From NCBI GenBank assembly GCA_964569385.1, contig CAZMUM010000002.1:62001-126000 (forward strand): a stretch of DNA of 64,000 nt, written 5' to 3'. The notes below the pieces were generated by a model. It had not been told where the DNA came from, searched no databases, and saw only the letters and a program-made list of their open reading frames with translations. This DNA comes from JAADHX01 sp964569385. Lineage in GTDB: Bacteria > Actinomycetota > Acidimicrobiia > Acidimicrobiales > Poriferisodalaceae. Positions 35,244 to 43,549 of the stretch are shown piece by piece. Each line of letters starts with the position of its first letter. Positions within the stretch are counted from its first letter, which is position 1. Both the position numbers and the translations under genes were made by a program.

Positions 35244-35294
35244 GGTTACGATCGAATGATCGCTCTTGTGCAATCATTGCAATCATGCGATGAT
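35244..35294. promoter_or_regulatory. Palindrome cluster before HigBA-type operon (candidate operator)
   Basis: Three inverted repeats lie within 51 bases ahead of the toxin start: CGATC-GAAT-GATCG, TGCAAT-C-ATTGCA (35269-35281, perfect) and ATCAT-GCG-ATGAT (35282-35294). In addition TGCAATCAT is repeated in tandem (35269-35277 and 35278-35286). Antitoxins with XRE domains usually repress their own operon from such sites. Confidence 0.5.
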
Positions 35295-35625
35295 GGACCG
35301 TGTGGCTGAGATCGAGGCGCACTATGAAGTCGTCGAATGGTTCGACGAGCTCAGCCAGGATGAATGGGAACGAACTCAGATTGTTGTTGACCGGTTAGCT
35401 TCTCTGGGGTCCAGGGCGAGGATGCCGTTCTCCCGAAGTCTGGGAGACGGTGTGTTCGAGGTTCGATTCTCGCTGGGGTCTACTGTCAGACGGATCACGT
35501 ACCGGTTCACGAAAGACGGACGGATCATTCTGCTCACCACGTTCCGCAAGCAACGCAACAACGAACGGGCCGAGGTCACTCGGGCCCGCAAGATCGCTCA
35601 CGACTGCGCCAAGCGCAACCCGTAG
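35290..35625 (+). CDS. HigB/RelE-superfamily toxin
   Basis: About 111 aa, mRNA-interferase fold of the phage-derived Gp49/HigB type: EWFDELSQDEWERTQIVVDRL helices, then FEVRFSLGSTVRRITYRFTKDG strands and the basic tail FRKQRNNERAEVTRARKIAHD. The family acts at the ribosome by cutting mRNA. Start taken at the double ATG (35290/35293); a TTG at 35266 would place the operator inside the gene. Toxin-first order, 12 bases before the antitoxin, is typical of HigBA. Confidence 0.8.
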   Translation: MMDRVAEIEAHYEVVEWFDELSQDEWERTQIVVDRLASLGSRARMPFSRSLGDGVFEVRFSLGSTVRRITYRFTKDGRIILLTTFRKQRNNERAEVTRARKIAHDCAKRNP

Positions 35626-35637
35626 AAGGAGACAACG

Positions 35638-35958
35638 ATGGCCAACTACTCCCGATGGGAAGACATCAAGAAGCGCAAAGGCCAGCCCTCCGCCGAATCG
35701 CGGGCCAAGGTCGAACAGGACCTCGACCTTGGCCAACTGCTCTACGACATGCGTACTGAAGCCGGGTTGAGTCAGCGTGAGCTTGCTGAGCGGATGGAAA
35801 CAACCCAGTCGGTCATTTCTCGCCTTGAGGAAGGCGGCGGAGCGAAGAACCGGATCGACACCCTCGCCCGCGTCGCCAAAGCGCTCGACCGGCACCTCAT
35901 CTTGTCGTTCCCGACCGAGGTTCCAGAGAAGTTGACCGACGCCGTCCAGGTTGCGTGA
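35638..35958 (+). CDS. HigA-type antitoxin (XRE helix-turn-helix)
   Basis: 106 aa. Basic N-terminus, then an XRE-family HTH (LLYDMRTEAGLSQRELAERM and TTQSVISRLEEGG, about 33-75). Such antitoxins bind both the HigB toxin and the operator. Preceded by a strong AAGGAG ribosome site, so it should be made in excess over the toxin. Confidence 0.85.
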   Translation: MANYSRWEDIKKRKGQPSAESRAKVEQDLDLGQLLYDMRTEAGLSQRELAERMETTQSVISRLEEGGGAKNRIDTLARVAKALDRHLILSFPTEVPEKLTDAVQVA

Positions 35959-36099
35959 GCCGCTTGCAGGCGTGGTGGGCGATGGCGCGCAGATGACGCG
36001 GGACAGCCGTAGGCAGGTGGGAGCAAGCGGGAACAGCAGTCATGGTCGGGCTCACGTTTTCCCTGGTAGATCAACGAAAACCGCTTGATTCCGGGGTTG

Positions 36100-36164
36100 C
36101 CAAGGGTTAGCTCAACGGTCTCATGACCCGGCGGTCGCAGGTTCAAATCCTGCCCCGCCACCCA
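36100..36164 (+). pseudogene. tRNA-Met-like 3' remnant (candidate attachment site)
   Basis: The T arm is perfect (GCAGG-TTCAAAT-CCTGC, 36137-36153) and is followed by a 7-base acceptor strand, discriminator and CCA (to 36164). Upstream a CTCATGA anticodon-like loop (CAT at 36122-36124) and a TTAGCTCAAC D-arm-like piece are visible, but the anticodon stem does not pair, bases are missing between D arm and anticodon, and no TGGCGGG partner for the acceptor is present. It is therefore a broken gene or the 3' part left by site-specific integration, not a working tRNA. Confidence 0.55.
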
Positions 36165-36171
36165 AGTAGGA

Positions 36172-36198
36172 GGCCCGGAAACCAGCGGTTTCCGGGCC
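36172..36198 (+). terminator. 12-bp perfect hairpin after the tRNA remnant
   Basis: GGCCCGGAAACC (36172-36183), loop AGC, GGTTTCCGGGCC (36187-36198). Very stable; the following CTTATCGTTCTG is only weakly T-rich. A diverged copy of its right half recurs at 38978-39005. The rest of 36200-36390 holds no gene that I can support. Confidence 0.6.
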
Positions 36199-36392
36199 CT
36201 TATCGTTCTGTCTGACGGGAGTCTGAGGAAGGTGCAGGCAATCGCAGGGCGACATCTAAGTCGCCCGTGCTCGTTGGCGCCTTGTACTGGCCGCTATTAC
36301 CCGGCGCTGCACTTGGGTAGATATGTCAGGTGGCTGCTACGAAGACTCTGCCGGGATTGCGGGTGGTGAAGCGCCCGCGTGATGTGCGCTGC

Positions 36393-37220
36393 TTAGCGAG
36401 AAACGGTCACTTGAGCACCAGCGCTGATGGTGCCCTGGTGTGCGACGCTTGCGTACGCGCCGATACACGAGAAGACACCGTGCCCTTCAATTTCGATCCT
36501 ATTGAGCAATGCGACAGCTCGGAGTGTCGAGGTGCTCTGGGTGAGGCCGTCTTGGGCCAGCGATGGAACAACGCATCGAGGTGACGAGATGATGACGTCG
36601 AGCACGACGTCTGTTCCGATTTTGAGTTGTCGTCCCGGCCATTCGTTTTCTTGAAACGCCGGCCCATCGATGTCGACTACAAGATTCGGGCGGAAGCGGC
36701 GTGGGTCACCAGCTGTGGCTTCGCTTGCTTCCAGCGCTTTAAGCGTGGAGGTGGAGATGATGTGAACGGGCGCGAAATCGAAGACTGTCCCGTCTGGGGA
36801 CACTGTGCCGAGAGGCCCGGTGGCAACGTGGCCAAGCTCTAGACCGCCATCATGGAGTAGGAGATCAATATCAGGGTCGGTGCGTTCGAGCATCGGTTCC
36901 TTGATGGTTTGAGCGCGCCGCACAGATACCGATCGGCCGACGAGTGATGAGATCATTTCATCGAGCGATCTGGGATCATCGGATGACGCCGTCTGGCCGG
37001 TCGCCAGCTTCACGGTCAGGTCTGATCCGGTTAGCGAGGCCGATGTTGTGAGCAATTCACCCCATCTGCGAGGGCGTTTCGCGCTGGCAACGAAGCCGGT
37101 CTGCGAGTCGACGACGGCCCACGCCCGATCTCCTGTAAGCCCGCCGTCCTGAATATCGACCTCGGGCAGGACCTCGCCGCCACAGGACTTCACGGGGTAG
37201 CGCCAAATCTCTGCGAGCAC
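36393..37220 (-). CDS. MOSC-domain protein
   Basis: 275 aa: an N-terminal MOSC beta-barrel segment (IWRYPVKSCGGE, GLTGDRAWAVVD) and a C-terminal MOSC core (RFRPNLVVDID, KIGTDVVLDVIISSPRCVVPSLAQDG). MOSC proteins carry sulfur or molybdenum-cofactor-related groups, as in mARC-type reductases; the conserved Cys is in SPRCVVPSL. It may act with a molybdoenzyme elsewhere, or detoxify N-hydroxylated compounds (inference). Confidence 0.8.
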   Translation of the reverse strand: MLAEIWRYPVKSCGGEVLPEVDIQDGGLTGDRAWAVVDSQTGFVASAKRPRRWGELLTTSASLTGSDLTVKLATGQTASSDDPRSLDEMISSLVGRSVSVRRAQTIKEPMLERTDPDIDLLLHDGGLELGHVATGPLGTVSPDGTVFDFAPVHIISTSTLKALEASEATAGDPRRFRPNLVVDIDGPAFQENEWPGRQLKIGTDVVLDVIISSPRCVVPSLAQDGLTQSTSTLRAVALLNRIEIEGHGVFSCIGAYASVAHQGTISAGAQVTVSR

Positions 37221-37434
37221 AGGAAGAGTGTAGGTGGGGTTCGATTACAGCCACGCCGGTCGCTACGAACTGAGCACCATTCCACCGGACGCCTGCATTG
37301 GGCACCAACTCGGTCCCCCTATGGTGCACGAACCCGGGCCATCAGCCAGCGGCAAGGCTCCGAAGTTTCACAGGTATGTCGCCGCGGAATCGGTCGAGGG
37401 GTGATCGAGATCGAACCTCGTTACCGTTACATTC

Positions 37435-37680
37435 ATGTCTGAAGTAAAGAAACGACGTCGAGGGTCCTCCAAGATCAGCGCCAAGCATCAGATTACGATT
37501 CCTGCTGAAGCTCTGCGTAACGCTGGACTCGGAGTCGGCGACCGCGTCGTCGCGCACTCCGACGGCGCAGGACGGGTCATCTTGGAGCGTGAACCCGACG
37601 TCGTGGCCGAACTCGCCGGCGCCCTCACCGGTGTCTACGCACAAGAAGAACTCGACGATTTGCGAGCCGAATGGGACTGA
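37435..37680 (+). CDS. AbrB/SpoVT-type antitoxin (VapB)
   Basis: 81 aa with the swapped-hairpin AbrB fold (SSKISAKHQITIPAEALRNA, GDRVVAHSDGAGRVILE) and an acidic C-terminal tail (EELDDLRAEWD) that would wrap the toxin. Its stop overlaps the PIN-domain toxin start by 10 bases. The 214 bases between it and the MOSC start are otherwise empty. Confidence 0.82.
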   Translation: MSEVKKRRRGSSKISAKHQITIPAEALRNAGLGVGDRVVAHSDGAGRVILEREPDVVAELAGALTGVYAQEELDDLRAEWD

Positions 37681-38084
37681 TCCATCTCGATGCCTGCGTC
37701 ATCATCGGATTCCTCGATGCCGACGATGCCCACCACGCCGGAGCGACCTCGTCGCTGACCCAAGCTCTCGACAACGGAGCTCGACTCGCGATGGCGGCGT
37801 CCGCGTTTGGCGAATGCCTCGTCGGTCCTGCACGAAGAAGTGAACAGGCGATTGAGGTGGTTAAAGATACCTTCGAGCGACTCCCGATCGAGATCGTCAA
37901 CCTCAACCCGGAGATTGCGATCGAAGCAGCCTGGCTTCGATCTCGCCACCGATCCCTTCGGCTGCCCGATGCGCTTGTCATCGCAACGGCCGCGGTGGTC
38001 GAGGCTGATCAACTCGTCACGACTGACGGCCGATGGCCCACACAGCGCGAGCTTCGAGTCGCGTTCGACATCGTGACGATCTAA
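37671..38084 (+). CDS. PIN-domain ribonuclease toxin (VapC)
   Basis: 137 aa. The acidic residues of the PIN active site are all present: Asp in LIHLDACVIIGFLD, Glu in ASAFGECLVG, Asp in RLPDALVIATA and Asp in LVTTDGRW. VapC toxins cut tRNA or rRNA. Overlaps the antitoxin gene, the normal VapBC arrangement. Confidence 0.85.
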   Translation: MGLIHLDACVIIGFLDADDAHHAGATSSLTQALDNGARLAMAASAFGECLVGPARRSEQAIEVVKDTFERLPIEIVNLNPEIAIEAAWLRSRHRSLRLPDALVIATAAVVEADQLVTTDGRWPTQRELRVAFDIVTI

Positions 38085-38485
38085 CCCAGCGCCGCTGAGA
38101 CGAAGTAACTCAGCTTCTCAAAGCACGGCAGCACTCCTGAACGTCGAGTGCGCGATCCCGGGCCAGCGCACGTGCGTCGGCTGTTCACATTTCTGCCTCG
38201 TGATTCGCAGAGTTCGTACCCGACGGCGACGAGGCCTCGGTAGAAGCTTGGTTCTGCAGTCGAGTGTCGACTCGATTCCGGCAACGGCCGACTCGTCGCG
38301 GCGACATCGGACAGTCAGCGATTCACGTACTGTGCGATCCAGGACGGGCCTGATGTGGTGGTGGGCCACCAGCATCGAGCACCGTAAGAAACTCTCGCCC
38401 GCGAACGAATGACTACAACAACACCCGTGAGAGTTCGAACTGCTCCGGTCGCAGCTCGAGGAAGGGCACTAGACCACCATGTTGT
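38085..38485. other. Gene-poor stretch with a decayed-looking fragment
   Basis: No supportable gene. One reading on the + strand contains SIPATADSS, and an 18-base stretch (38275-38292) recurs exactly at 38765-38782 inside the next hypothetical gene, so this may hold remains of a duplicated gene. Confidence 0.4.
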
Positions 38486-38920
38486 ATGGGCGCTGACGCG
38501 TTGGCGGTGCGCGACTCACTCGCCGAGCCCGAGCGCTTCGGGGAGATCTTCGAGGGCCACGCCTCTCCTAGTGTCTCCGTTTGGATTACTCTCCTGAGGT
38601 GGCTGAGCGAGACCTCAGAGTTGGTTGCATGCTCGACCTCCGTGACAGGGGCGTTCCCGCTCTATTGGCGCATCAGTATCTGGGGCACGCTCGGAGTGGC
38701 TGCGACAACGGTCACCGCTGATGCCGTAACCGTGTACCTCGATGGCGAACCGACCCCGAGTGTCATTCCGGCAACGGCCGACCGAAGTGGCGGCTACCTT
38801 GATGCCTTCCTCAGCGATATCGGGGGCATCACGACGTCTTCACAGCTGACCACCAGCCAGGTCCTGCGAGCAACCCGTCTAGCCCTCGACATCCAGGCAG
38901 CCAGCGTCAACGAACCGTAG
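38486..38920 (+). CDS. Hypothetical protein, 144 aa
   Basis: Not recognised. Begins at an ATG with no clear ribosome site. The sequence is rich in Ser, Thr and Ala with SSQLTTSQVLRATRLALDIQ as a likely helix at the end. It shares the short PATAD segment with the decayed stretch upstream. It could be spurious; support is limited to an open frame of moderate length and even composition. Confidence 0.3.
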   Translation: MGADALAVRDSLAEPERFGEIFEGHASPSVSVWITLLRWLSETSELVACSTSVTGAFPLYWRISIWGTLGVAATTVTADAVTVYLDGEPTPSVIPATADRSGGYLDAFLSDIGGITTSSQLTTSQVLRATRLALDIQAASVNEP

Positions 38921-38949
38921 CCCCGACGTGAAGCTCACCAGCTCGAAGT

Positions 38950-39010
38950 CCAGCGCCCGCTACCGCTCAGCAGGACTGGAAACAAGCGGTTCCCGGGCCG
39001 TTATCCTTTG
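38950..39010 (+). repeat. Second tRNA-3'-end/hairpin-like site (diverged direct repeat)
   Basis: Bases 38978-39005 match 36177-36204 at 25 of 28 positions (both read GGAAAC.AGCGGTT.CCGGGCC.TTATC). Just upstream, GCTCGAAGTCC...GCCCGCTACC resembles a degraded tRNA T arm and acceptor end. With the tRNA remnant 2.8 kb to the left it brackets the MOSC-VapBC segment. Confidence 0.45.
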
Positions 39011-39082
39011 TGTTGGACACCCGATCCGCATCTATCGCACGTGCCGCTTTGAGTTTGCCGGCGGGCGAAGAAACGTATTCGA

Positions 39083-40450
39083 ATGCCTGATTCAGAAATG
39101 ATCTTCCAGCTCGGAACTAATAACTGGCAGCGCGGGGGCGAGTTTGCACCGGGGTCGGGCATTCTCCATGAAGCCCATCATCACGCGTACAACGCGATGT
39201 CGGGTGTTGCGAGCTACTCGATGTATCCGTCGAGTGTTCAGCGATCGAGCCCGATGGACGAAGAGCGGGGCATCAAGGTCTTCGAGCTCGACCACGACAT
39301 CCCGATTTGTGAGTCGGTATCTCCAGTGAGCAGCTACCGGTGGCACTCGATGAGCGATGAGGAGTTCGCGAGCTATCGCGCCCGCCTGACCACTTCGGTT
39401 GCTGACTGGATGCAGAACATCGAAGCTCGAACGGGGCGAGCCTTCACTCTTGCTGTTGCTCATCATGCATTCCTTAATCCTGTTGTGATGCGCGATGTGC
39501 TCCGCAGTCGAGAGTTGTTGGGCAAATCACCAGTCACGCTGTTGTGCTTCGCCCACGGAACAGCACTCAAGATGTTTGCAAACGAACGGGCTGGCCTCGC
39601 GGACTTCCCGACGCGATTCAGCACGTTTGTCGAAGACGAGGGCGTGTTCTCCTTCGGGGACCCCCGCGGCCACGTCGATGTGTGTGCCGCTATCTCGTCG
39701 CAACAAGTCGAAGCGGTGCGCGAGGCGTTTCCCGCGTTTCCGTCAGAGCGGATCTTGCTATCGCCCAACGGCTACAACGACGAAGTCTTCATTGAGTCAA
39801 CCGATGCCGACTATGGCCGAGCTGCGGTTCTCGCCGAACTTACGACTCTGGATGGGCGTCAGCTGCCACCCACCGCGGAGAGGATCGTCGTGTTCTGCGG
39901 CAAGTTTGCCGATTGGAAACGGATCGATGCGTTGTTACACGCCGCGGCCAGCTACGAACAGGACGACACCGGAATCGTCACCATCATCGTTGGGTCGGGC
40001 CCAGCCAAAGACAAGGCCGAACTCTTGGGGCTCGCATATGACGAACTCGGCCTGCGGCGAACGTTCTTCGTCGGACCCAAGGCACAGACCGACCTCGCAC
40101 GAATCTTCGCCTCAGCCGACGTTGGTTGCTTCCCCTCGCGCGATGAGCCGTTTGGACTGGTGTTCATCGAGTGCATGGCGAGTGGTACCCCGGTGATCGG
40201 AGTCAACTCGGGTGGGCCGCGAGATTTCGTGACAACCGAAGTGGGCGCACTCGTAGCCGAGACCACAGACCGGTCCGCCCTAGCGTCGTCGCTTGCCGCG
40301 ACGGTGCGCGAAGCCATCGCCGATGACTGGAAGACGACAAAGGGAAGTGTCGGGGCAAGTATGGTCCGCGGCCGCTTCAGCATTGCGAACCAGACGGCGA
40401 ATCTCCTGGCTGAGGTAGCGCTACTGCCACGAAGAGTCCAGCCGCGTTGA
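39083..40450 (+). CDS. Family 4 (GT-B) glycosyltransferase
   Basis: 455 aa. The C-terminal Rossmann half has the donor-binding and EX7E-type region (SRDEPFGLVFIECMASGTPVIG, then NSGGPRDFV), and VFCGKFADWKRIDALLHAA marks the linker into that domain. The N-terminal half (LGTNNWQRGGEFAPGSGILHE, HHAFLNPVVMRDVL) is like bacterial starch/sucrose-synthase-type glycosyltransferases. Donor and acceptor cannot be read. It stands alone next to the second tRNA-like site. Confidence 0.8.
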   Translation: MPDSEMIFQLGTNNWQRGGEFAPGSGILHEAHHHAYNAMSGVASYSMYPSSVQRSSPMDEERGIKVFELDHDIPICESVSPVSSYRWHSMSDEEFASYRARLTTSVADWMQNIEARTGRAFTLAVAHHAFLNPVVMRDVLRSRELLGKSPVTLLCFAHGTALKMFANERAGLADFPTRFSTFVEDEGVFSFGDPRGHVDVCAAISSQQVEAVREAFPAFPSERILLSPNGYNDEVFIESTDADYGRAAVLAELTTLDGRQLPPTAERIVVFCGKFADWKRIDALLHAAASYEQDDTGIVTIIVGSGPAKDKAELLGLAYDELGLRRTFFVGPKAQTDLARIFASADVGCFPSRDEPFGLVFIECMASGTPVIGVNSGGPRDFVTTEVGALVAETTDRSALASSLAATVREAIADDWKTTKGSVGASMVRGRFSIANQTANLLAEVALLPRRVQPR

Positions 40451-40562
40451 ACCCGCTTGAGTCGAAGGAAGTGTGGTGTCCCGGTCATGGCGGTCGGTGT
40501 GAGCGACCCAGGTGAGCCGTCGAACCCTTGCGGAGGTGCGTCATACAAGCTACCATTCCTGT

Positions 40563-40814
40563 ATGACGATGCTCAGTTTCAGGGTCGACGGCGCCGAGGC
40601 GACGGCTGCCCAGCGGTGGGCCGACGAGCTGGGCATCGACAAGTCCGAGCTACTTCGCGAGGCACTGCACCGCTATCTCACTCGGCTCGCCTCCGAACAT
40701 GAGGCCGATAGGTGGCTGGAGACGCCACTTAACGCCGACGAGTTAGCGCTCAACCAGATCGCAGCGTGGGGACTCGCCGAAGACTGGTCGGACTGGTCGA
40801 ATGCGGCACGGTGA
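40563..40814 (+). CDS. Ribbon-helix-helix antitoxin (MazE-like)
   Basis: 83 aa. An RHH DNA-binding motif (MLSFRVDGAEATAAQRWADEL, GIDKSELLREALHRYL) is followed by an acidic Trp-rich tail (LAEDWSDWS) of the kind that covers MazF toxins. ATG chosen over an upstream GTG because the RHH strand starts two residues later. Overlaps the toxin start by 14 bases. The 112 bases before it are empty. Confidence 0.78.
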   Translation: MTMLSFRVDGAEATAAQRWADELGIDKSELLREALHRYLTRLASEHEADRWLETPLNADELALNQIAAWGLAEDWSDWSNAAR

Positions 40815-41106
40815 AGTCTGGTTCGCAGAGACGCCCGGCGGCGACCGCCCGGTGTTGATACTCACCCGAGATCCGGTGGCTGACCGCATCGGCTCCGTGG
40901 TGGTAGCGGCCATTACGCGAACCGTCCGAGGTATGGTCTCTGAGCTCGAGCTGACTCCTGACGACGGAGTCCCAACCCATTGTGTCGTCAACTTCGACAA
41001 CATCCACACAATTCCACGCGCCGCCTTTCGGCGCCAGATCACCAAACTCGAGTCACCTCGACTTGCCCAGGCATGCCGGACACTGCGAGATGCCAACGGG
41101 TGTTGA
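40801..41106 (+). CDS. MazF/PemK-family mRNA interferase toxin
   Basis: 101 aa. RHGEVWFAETPGGDRPVLILTRD is the classic MazF start with the catalytic Arg loop, followed by VVVAAITRTVRG and VVNFDNIHTIPRAAF. Cuts mRNA at short sequences; specificity cannot be read. Its end overlaps the preferred start of the following SDR fusion by 34 bases. Confidence 0.82.
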   Translation: MRHGEVWFAETPGGDRPVLILTRDPVADRIGSVVVAAITRTVRGMVSELELTPDDGVPTHCVVNFDNIHTIPRAAFRRQITKLESPRLAQACRTLRDANGC

Positions 41107-42674
41107 TACCGCCCGATGGCCTTCGTTCGCACCTTCTCGAGGTGACCGAACTGTTGACGCGAATAGCTGCGTCGAAGGATCTACTCGATGGTCTCTCGGT
41201 CGAAGAACGCACAGCGTTCCTCAATGCCGCTGGCGATGTGTTCTGTCGCGATCCGGTGGAGCGACGACAGCGGGTGAGAGCCCGCCGTCGCAAGGTTCGG
41301 GCCGAGAAGATTCGGCGCGATGAGGATGTGCTCGCCGAAACGGGGATCCGCAGGCTGCGAGACAAGCCGGTGTTCACGACGCCGAATGTGTTCCCTCCGG
41401 AGCCCTTTGCGCAGTCCGACATGGACGACCCACTGTTTCGAGAGACCGTCGAGCCTCAGCACTGCTACGTGTGCAAGACGAAGTACTCCGTCGTGCATCA
41501 TTTCTACGACCAGTTATGCCCCGACTGTGCTGAACTGAACTACACAAAGCGCAGTGAACTGGCTGATCTCTCCGGTACGACCGCTCTGCTCACTGGCGGG
41601 CGAGTAAAGATCGGTTACCAGGCTGGTGTCAAACTTCTTCGTTGTGGCGTCGACCTGATCGTGGCCACTCGTTTCGCGCGGGACGCGGCTGCACGCTACG
41701 CGGCCGAGCCCGACTTTGCGGAGTGGGGCGGTCGCCTGCAGATCTTCGGGCTCGATCTTCGGCACACGCCGAGTGTCGAAGCGTTTTGTCATCACATTGT
41801 GAGCACCCGTGACAGGCTCGACTTCATCATCAACAACGCGTGCCAGACGGTGCGGCGACCGCCCGACTTCTATCGCCACATGATGGAGCGGGAGTCGGCC
41901 GCCATCGAAACGCTCACACCCGAGGTCCTGGCACTCGTGGGTGCCTACGAAGGTTTACGCGGCTACGACATGTTGCCAGCCCAGGCTTCGGGAGTAGCGC
42001 TCGAGGTCGACGCTAGTGAGTCGCCAGACGATGTGGCCAACAATGTGGCCGGTCTGACTCGGGCCGCCGAGCTCTCGCAGGTGCCGCTGCTCCCGGACGA
42101 GCGCGGCGGTCTGGGTAACGAATCCAACCGTGCCCTGTTTCCCGTGGGTCGCCTCGACCAGGACCTCCAACAGGTTGATCTACGCGACCGGAACTCGTGG
42201 CGTTTGTTGTTGCACGAGGTCTCATCGGTGGAGCTGCTCGAAACCCAACTCGTCAACGCGGTCGCGCCATTTGTGATCAACGCTCGGCTCCGGCCTTTAC
42301 TCGAGGCGACGCCCGGTGCACACAAACATGTTGTCAATGTGTCGGCTGTCGAAGGACAATTCTACCGACGGTTCAAAACCACCAGACACCCTCACACCAA
42401 CATGGCCAAAGCGGCACTGAACATGATGACTCGCACCTCGGCGGCCGATTTCAAGACCGACGGCATTCACATGAACAGCGTCGATACTGGTTGGATCTCA
42501 GATGAGGATCCGGTGGGCAAGGCCAACGAAAAGAGGGTCGAACATCGCTTCCATCCACCGCTCGACATTGTTGATGGCGCCGCACGCATCGTCGACCCGA
42601 TCATCGACGGTGTCAACACAGGTACCCATGTGTGGGGTCAATTCCTGAAGGACTATCAACCGACCGACTGGTAG
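41073..42674 (+). CDS. SDR-family protein with N-terminal zinc ribbon
   Basis: About 533 aa (start uncertain; a GTG at 41100 is also possible). A basic helical N-terminus leads to a CxxC-x14-CxxC zinc ribbon (CYVCKTKYSVVHHFYDQLC, then PDC), then a Rossmann domain with TGGRVKIG and INNACQTV. In the active-site region HTNMAKAALNMMTR the lysine is present but the residue four before it is Thr, not Tyr, so this is not a standard SDR. The zinc ribbon plus changed active site suggest a binding or regulatory role, or unusual chemistry. Function unknown. Confidence 0.65.
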   Translation: MPDTARCQRVLIPPDGLRSHLLEVTELLTRIAASKDLLDGLSVEERTAFLNAAGDVFCRDPVERRQRVRARRRKVRAEKIRRDEDVLAETGIRRLRDKPVFTTPNVFPPEPFAQSDMDDPLFRETVEPQHCYVCKTKYSVVHHFYDQLCPDCAELNYTKRSELADLSGTTALLTGGRVKIGYQAGVKLLRCGVDLIVATRFARDAAARYAAEPDFAEWGGRLQIFGLDLRHTPSVEAFCHHIVSTRDRLDFIINNACQTVRRPPDFYRHMMERESAAIETLTPEVLALVGAYEGLRGYDMLPAQASGVALEVDASESPDDVANNVAGLTRAAELSQVPLLPDERGGLGNESNRALFPVGRLDQDLQQVDLRDRNSWRLLLHEVSSVELLETQLVNAVAPFVINARLRPLLEATPGAHKHVVNVSAVEGQFYRRFKTTRHPHTNMAKAALNMMTRTSAADFKTDGIHMNSVDTGWISDEDPVGKANEKRVEHRFHPPLDIVDGAARIVDPIIDGVNTGTHVWGQFLKDYQPTDW

Positions 42675-42745
42675 TGAGGGGTCGCTCAACTTCAAAGGCC
42701 CGACGGTGCTCGCACACCCCTTGCAATGCCACGACGCCACCACGA

Positions 42746-43435
42746 CTAGGCACCGAACCGTTCGGTCAGCCAGTTGGCCATTTGCGTGATCTCGGCGCGT
42801 TGGGCGTCGCGGATCATTTCGGCGAAGGGTACAACTTCGTCGTTGTCGGCGAGGCCACCGCTAAGGACTTGCTGAGACATCATCACAGCAGCCATATGGT
42901 GGGGGATCATGTCCTGAAGAAACGCCCGATCGAGGTCGTCACCGCGGAGTGCCGTAAGGTCTCGCATCATGGGTGTGTAGTCGACTGCCGTGTCACGTTC
43001 GGGATACCAGGTTGCGAGCCAGTCCTTCATCTGACTGATTTCGGCGCTCTGGGCTTCGATGATTTGTTCGGCGAACGCTCGCATCTCCGGGTTCTCGGTG
43101 CCGTCGCGCAGGATCGTTGCCGAAGTAATGGCCTCCTCGTGATGGGGGATCATCGTTGTCAGATATTCGAACTCGTCTTCGACGTTCATTCCGGCCATGG
43201 CACCCATCTGGGCCATGGAGCCGTCCGGGCCACTAGTTCCCATCATGTCGGTCATGGCACCCATGTTGCTCTCGACGCCGCCGGTTGTGACTGGGTTGTC
43301 GCTGATGCGAGTCGGTGAGGCACTGTCATCGCGATCGATGTCGTCATCGTCGGCGAAACTGAAGCTTGCACCTGCCATCGCAAGCGCGATGCTGAGCGCT
43401 GCTACGCCTGCTGCGATCATTCTGGGTTTGGACAT
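42746..43435 (-). CDS. Secreted DUF305 protein, duplicated domain
   Basis: 229 aa. Signal peptide (AAGVAALSIALAMAGASFSF, cleavage near FADDD) followed by a DUF305 fold made of two similar halves, each with a metal-ligand style motif (MIPHHEEAI and MIPHHMAAVMM) and a Met-rich surface. DUF305 proteins are linked to copper or other metal handling in the envelope. A strong AAGGAG site supports the ATG; in-frame codons upstream lack one. It lies downstream of the two-component genes on the same strand. Confidence 0.8.
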   Translation of the reverse strand: MSKPRMIAAGVAALSIALAMAGASFSFADDDDIDRDDSASPTRISDNPVTTGGVESNMGAMTDMMGTSGPDGSMAQMGAMAGMNVEDEFEYLTTMIPHHEEAITSATILRDGTENPEMRAFAEQIIEAQSAEISQMKDWLATWYPERDTAVDYTPMMRDLTALRGDDLDRAFLQDMIPHHMAAVMMSQQVLSGGLADNDEVVPFAEMIRDAQRAEITQMANWLTERFGA

Positions 43436-43549
43436 GTCGGAACTCCTTGGGTCCTGTGGTCGGCGCGTTGCCGTCCTGGCCATCAGCAAACAGCGGCGGA
43501 GGGTAGAGCCGGTGGAGATCGTGTGGAGGTGGTGTGTGGATCTGGGCCG

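Noticed and set aside
35455..35475. tRNA T arm (GAGGTTCGATTCTCGC)
   Set aside because: Lies inside the HigB-type coding region with no acceptor or anticodon parts.
36330..36584. 84-aa Cys-containing + strand open frame
   Set aside because: Mostly overlaps the MOSC gene on the other strand and has no ribosome site.
42632..43318. 228-codon + strand open frame
   Set aside because: Antisense to the DUF305 gene, which has a signal peptide, motifs and a strong ribosome site.
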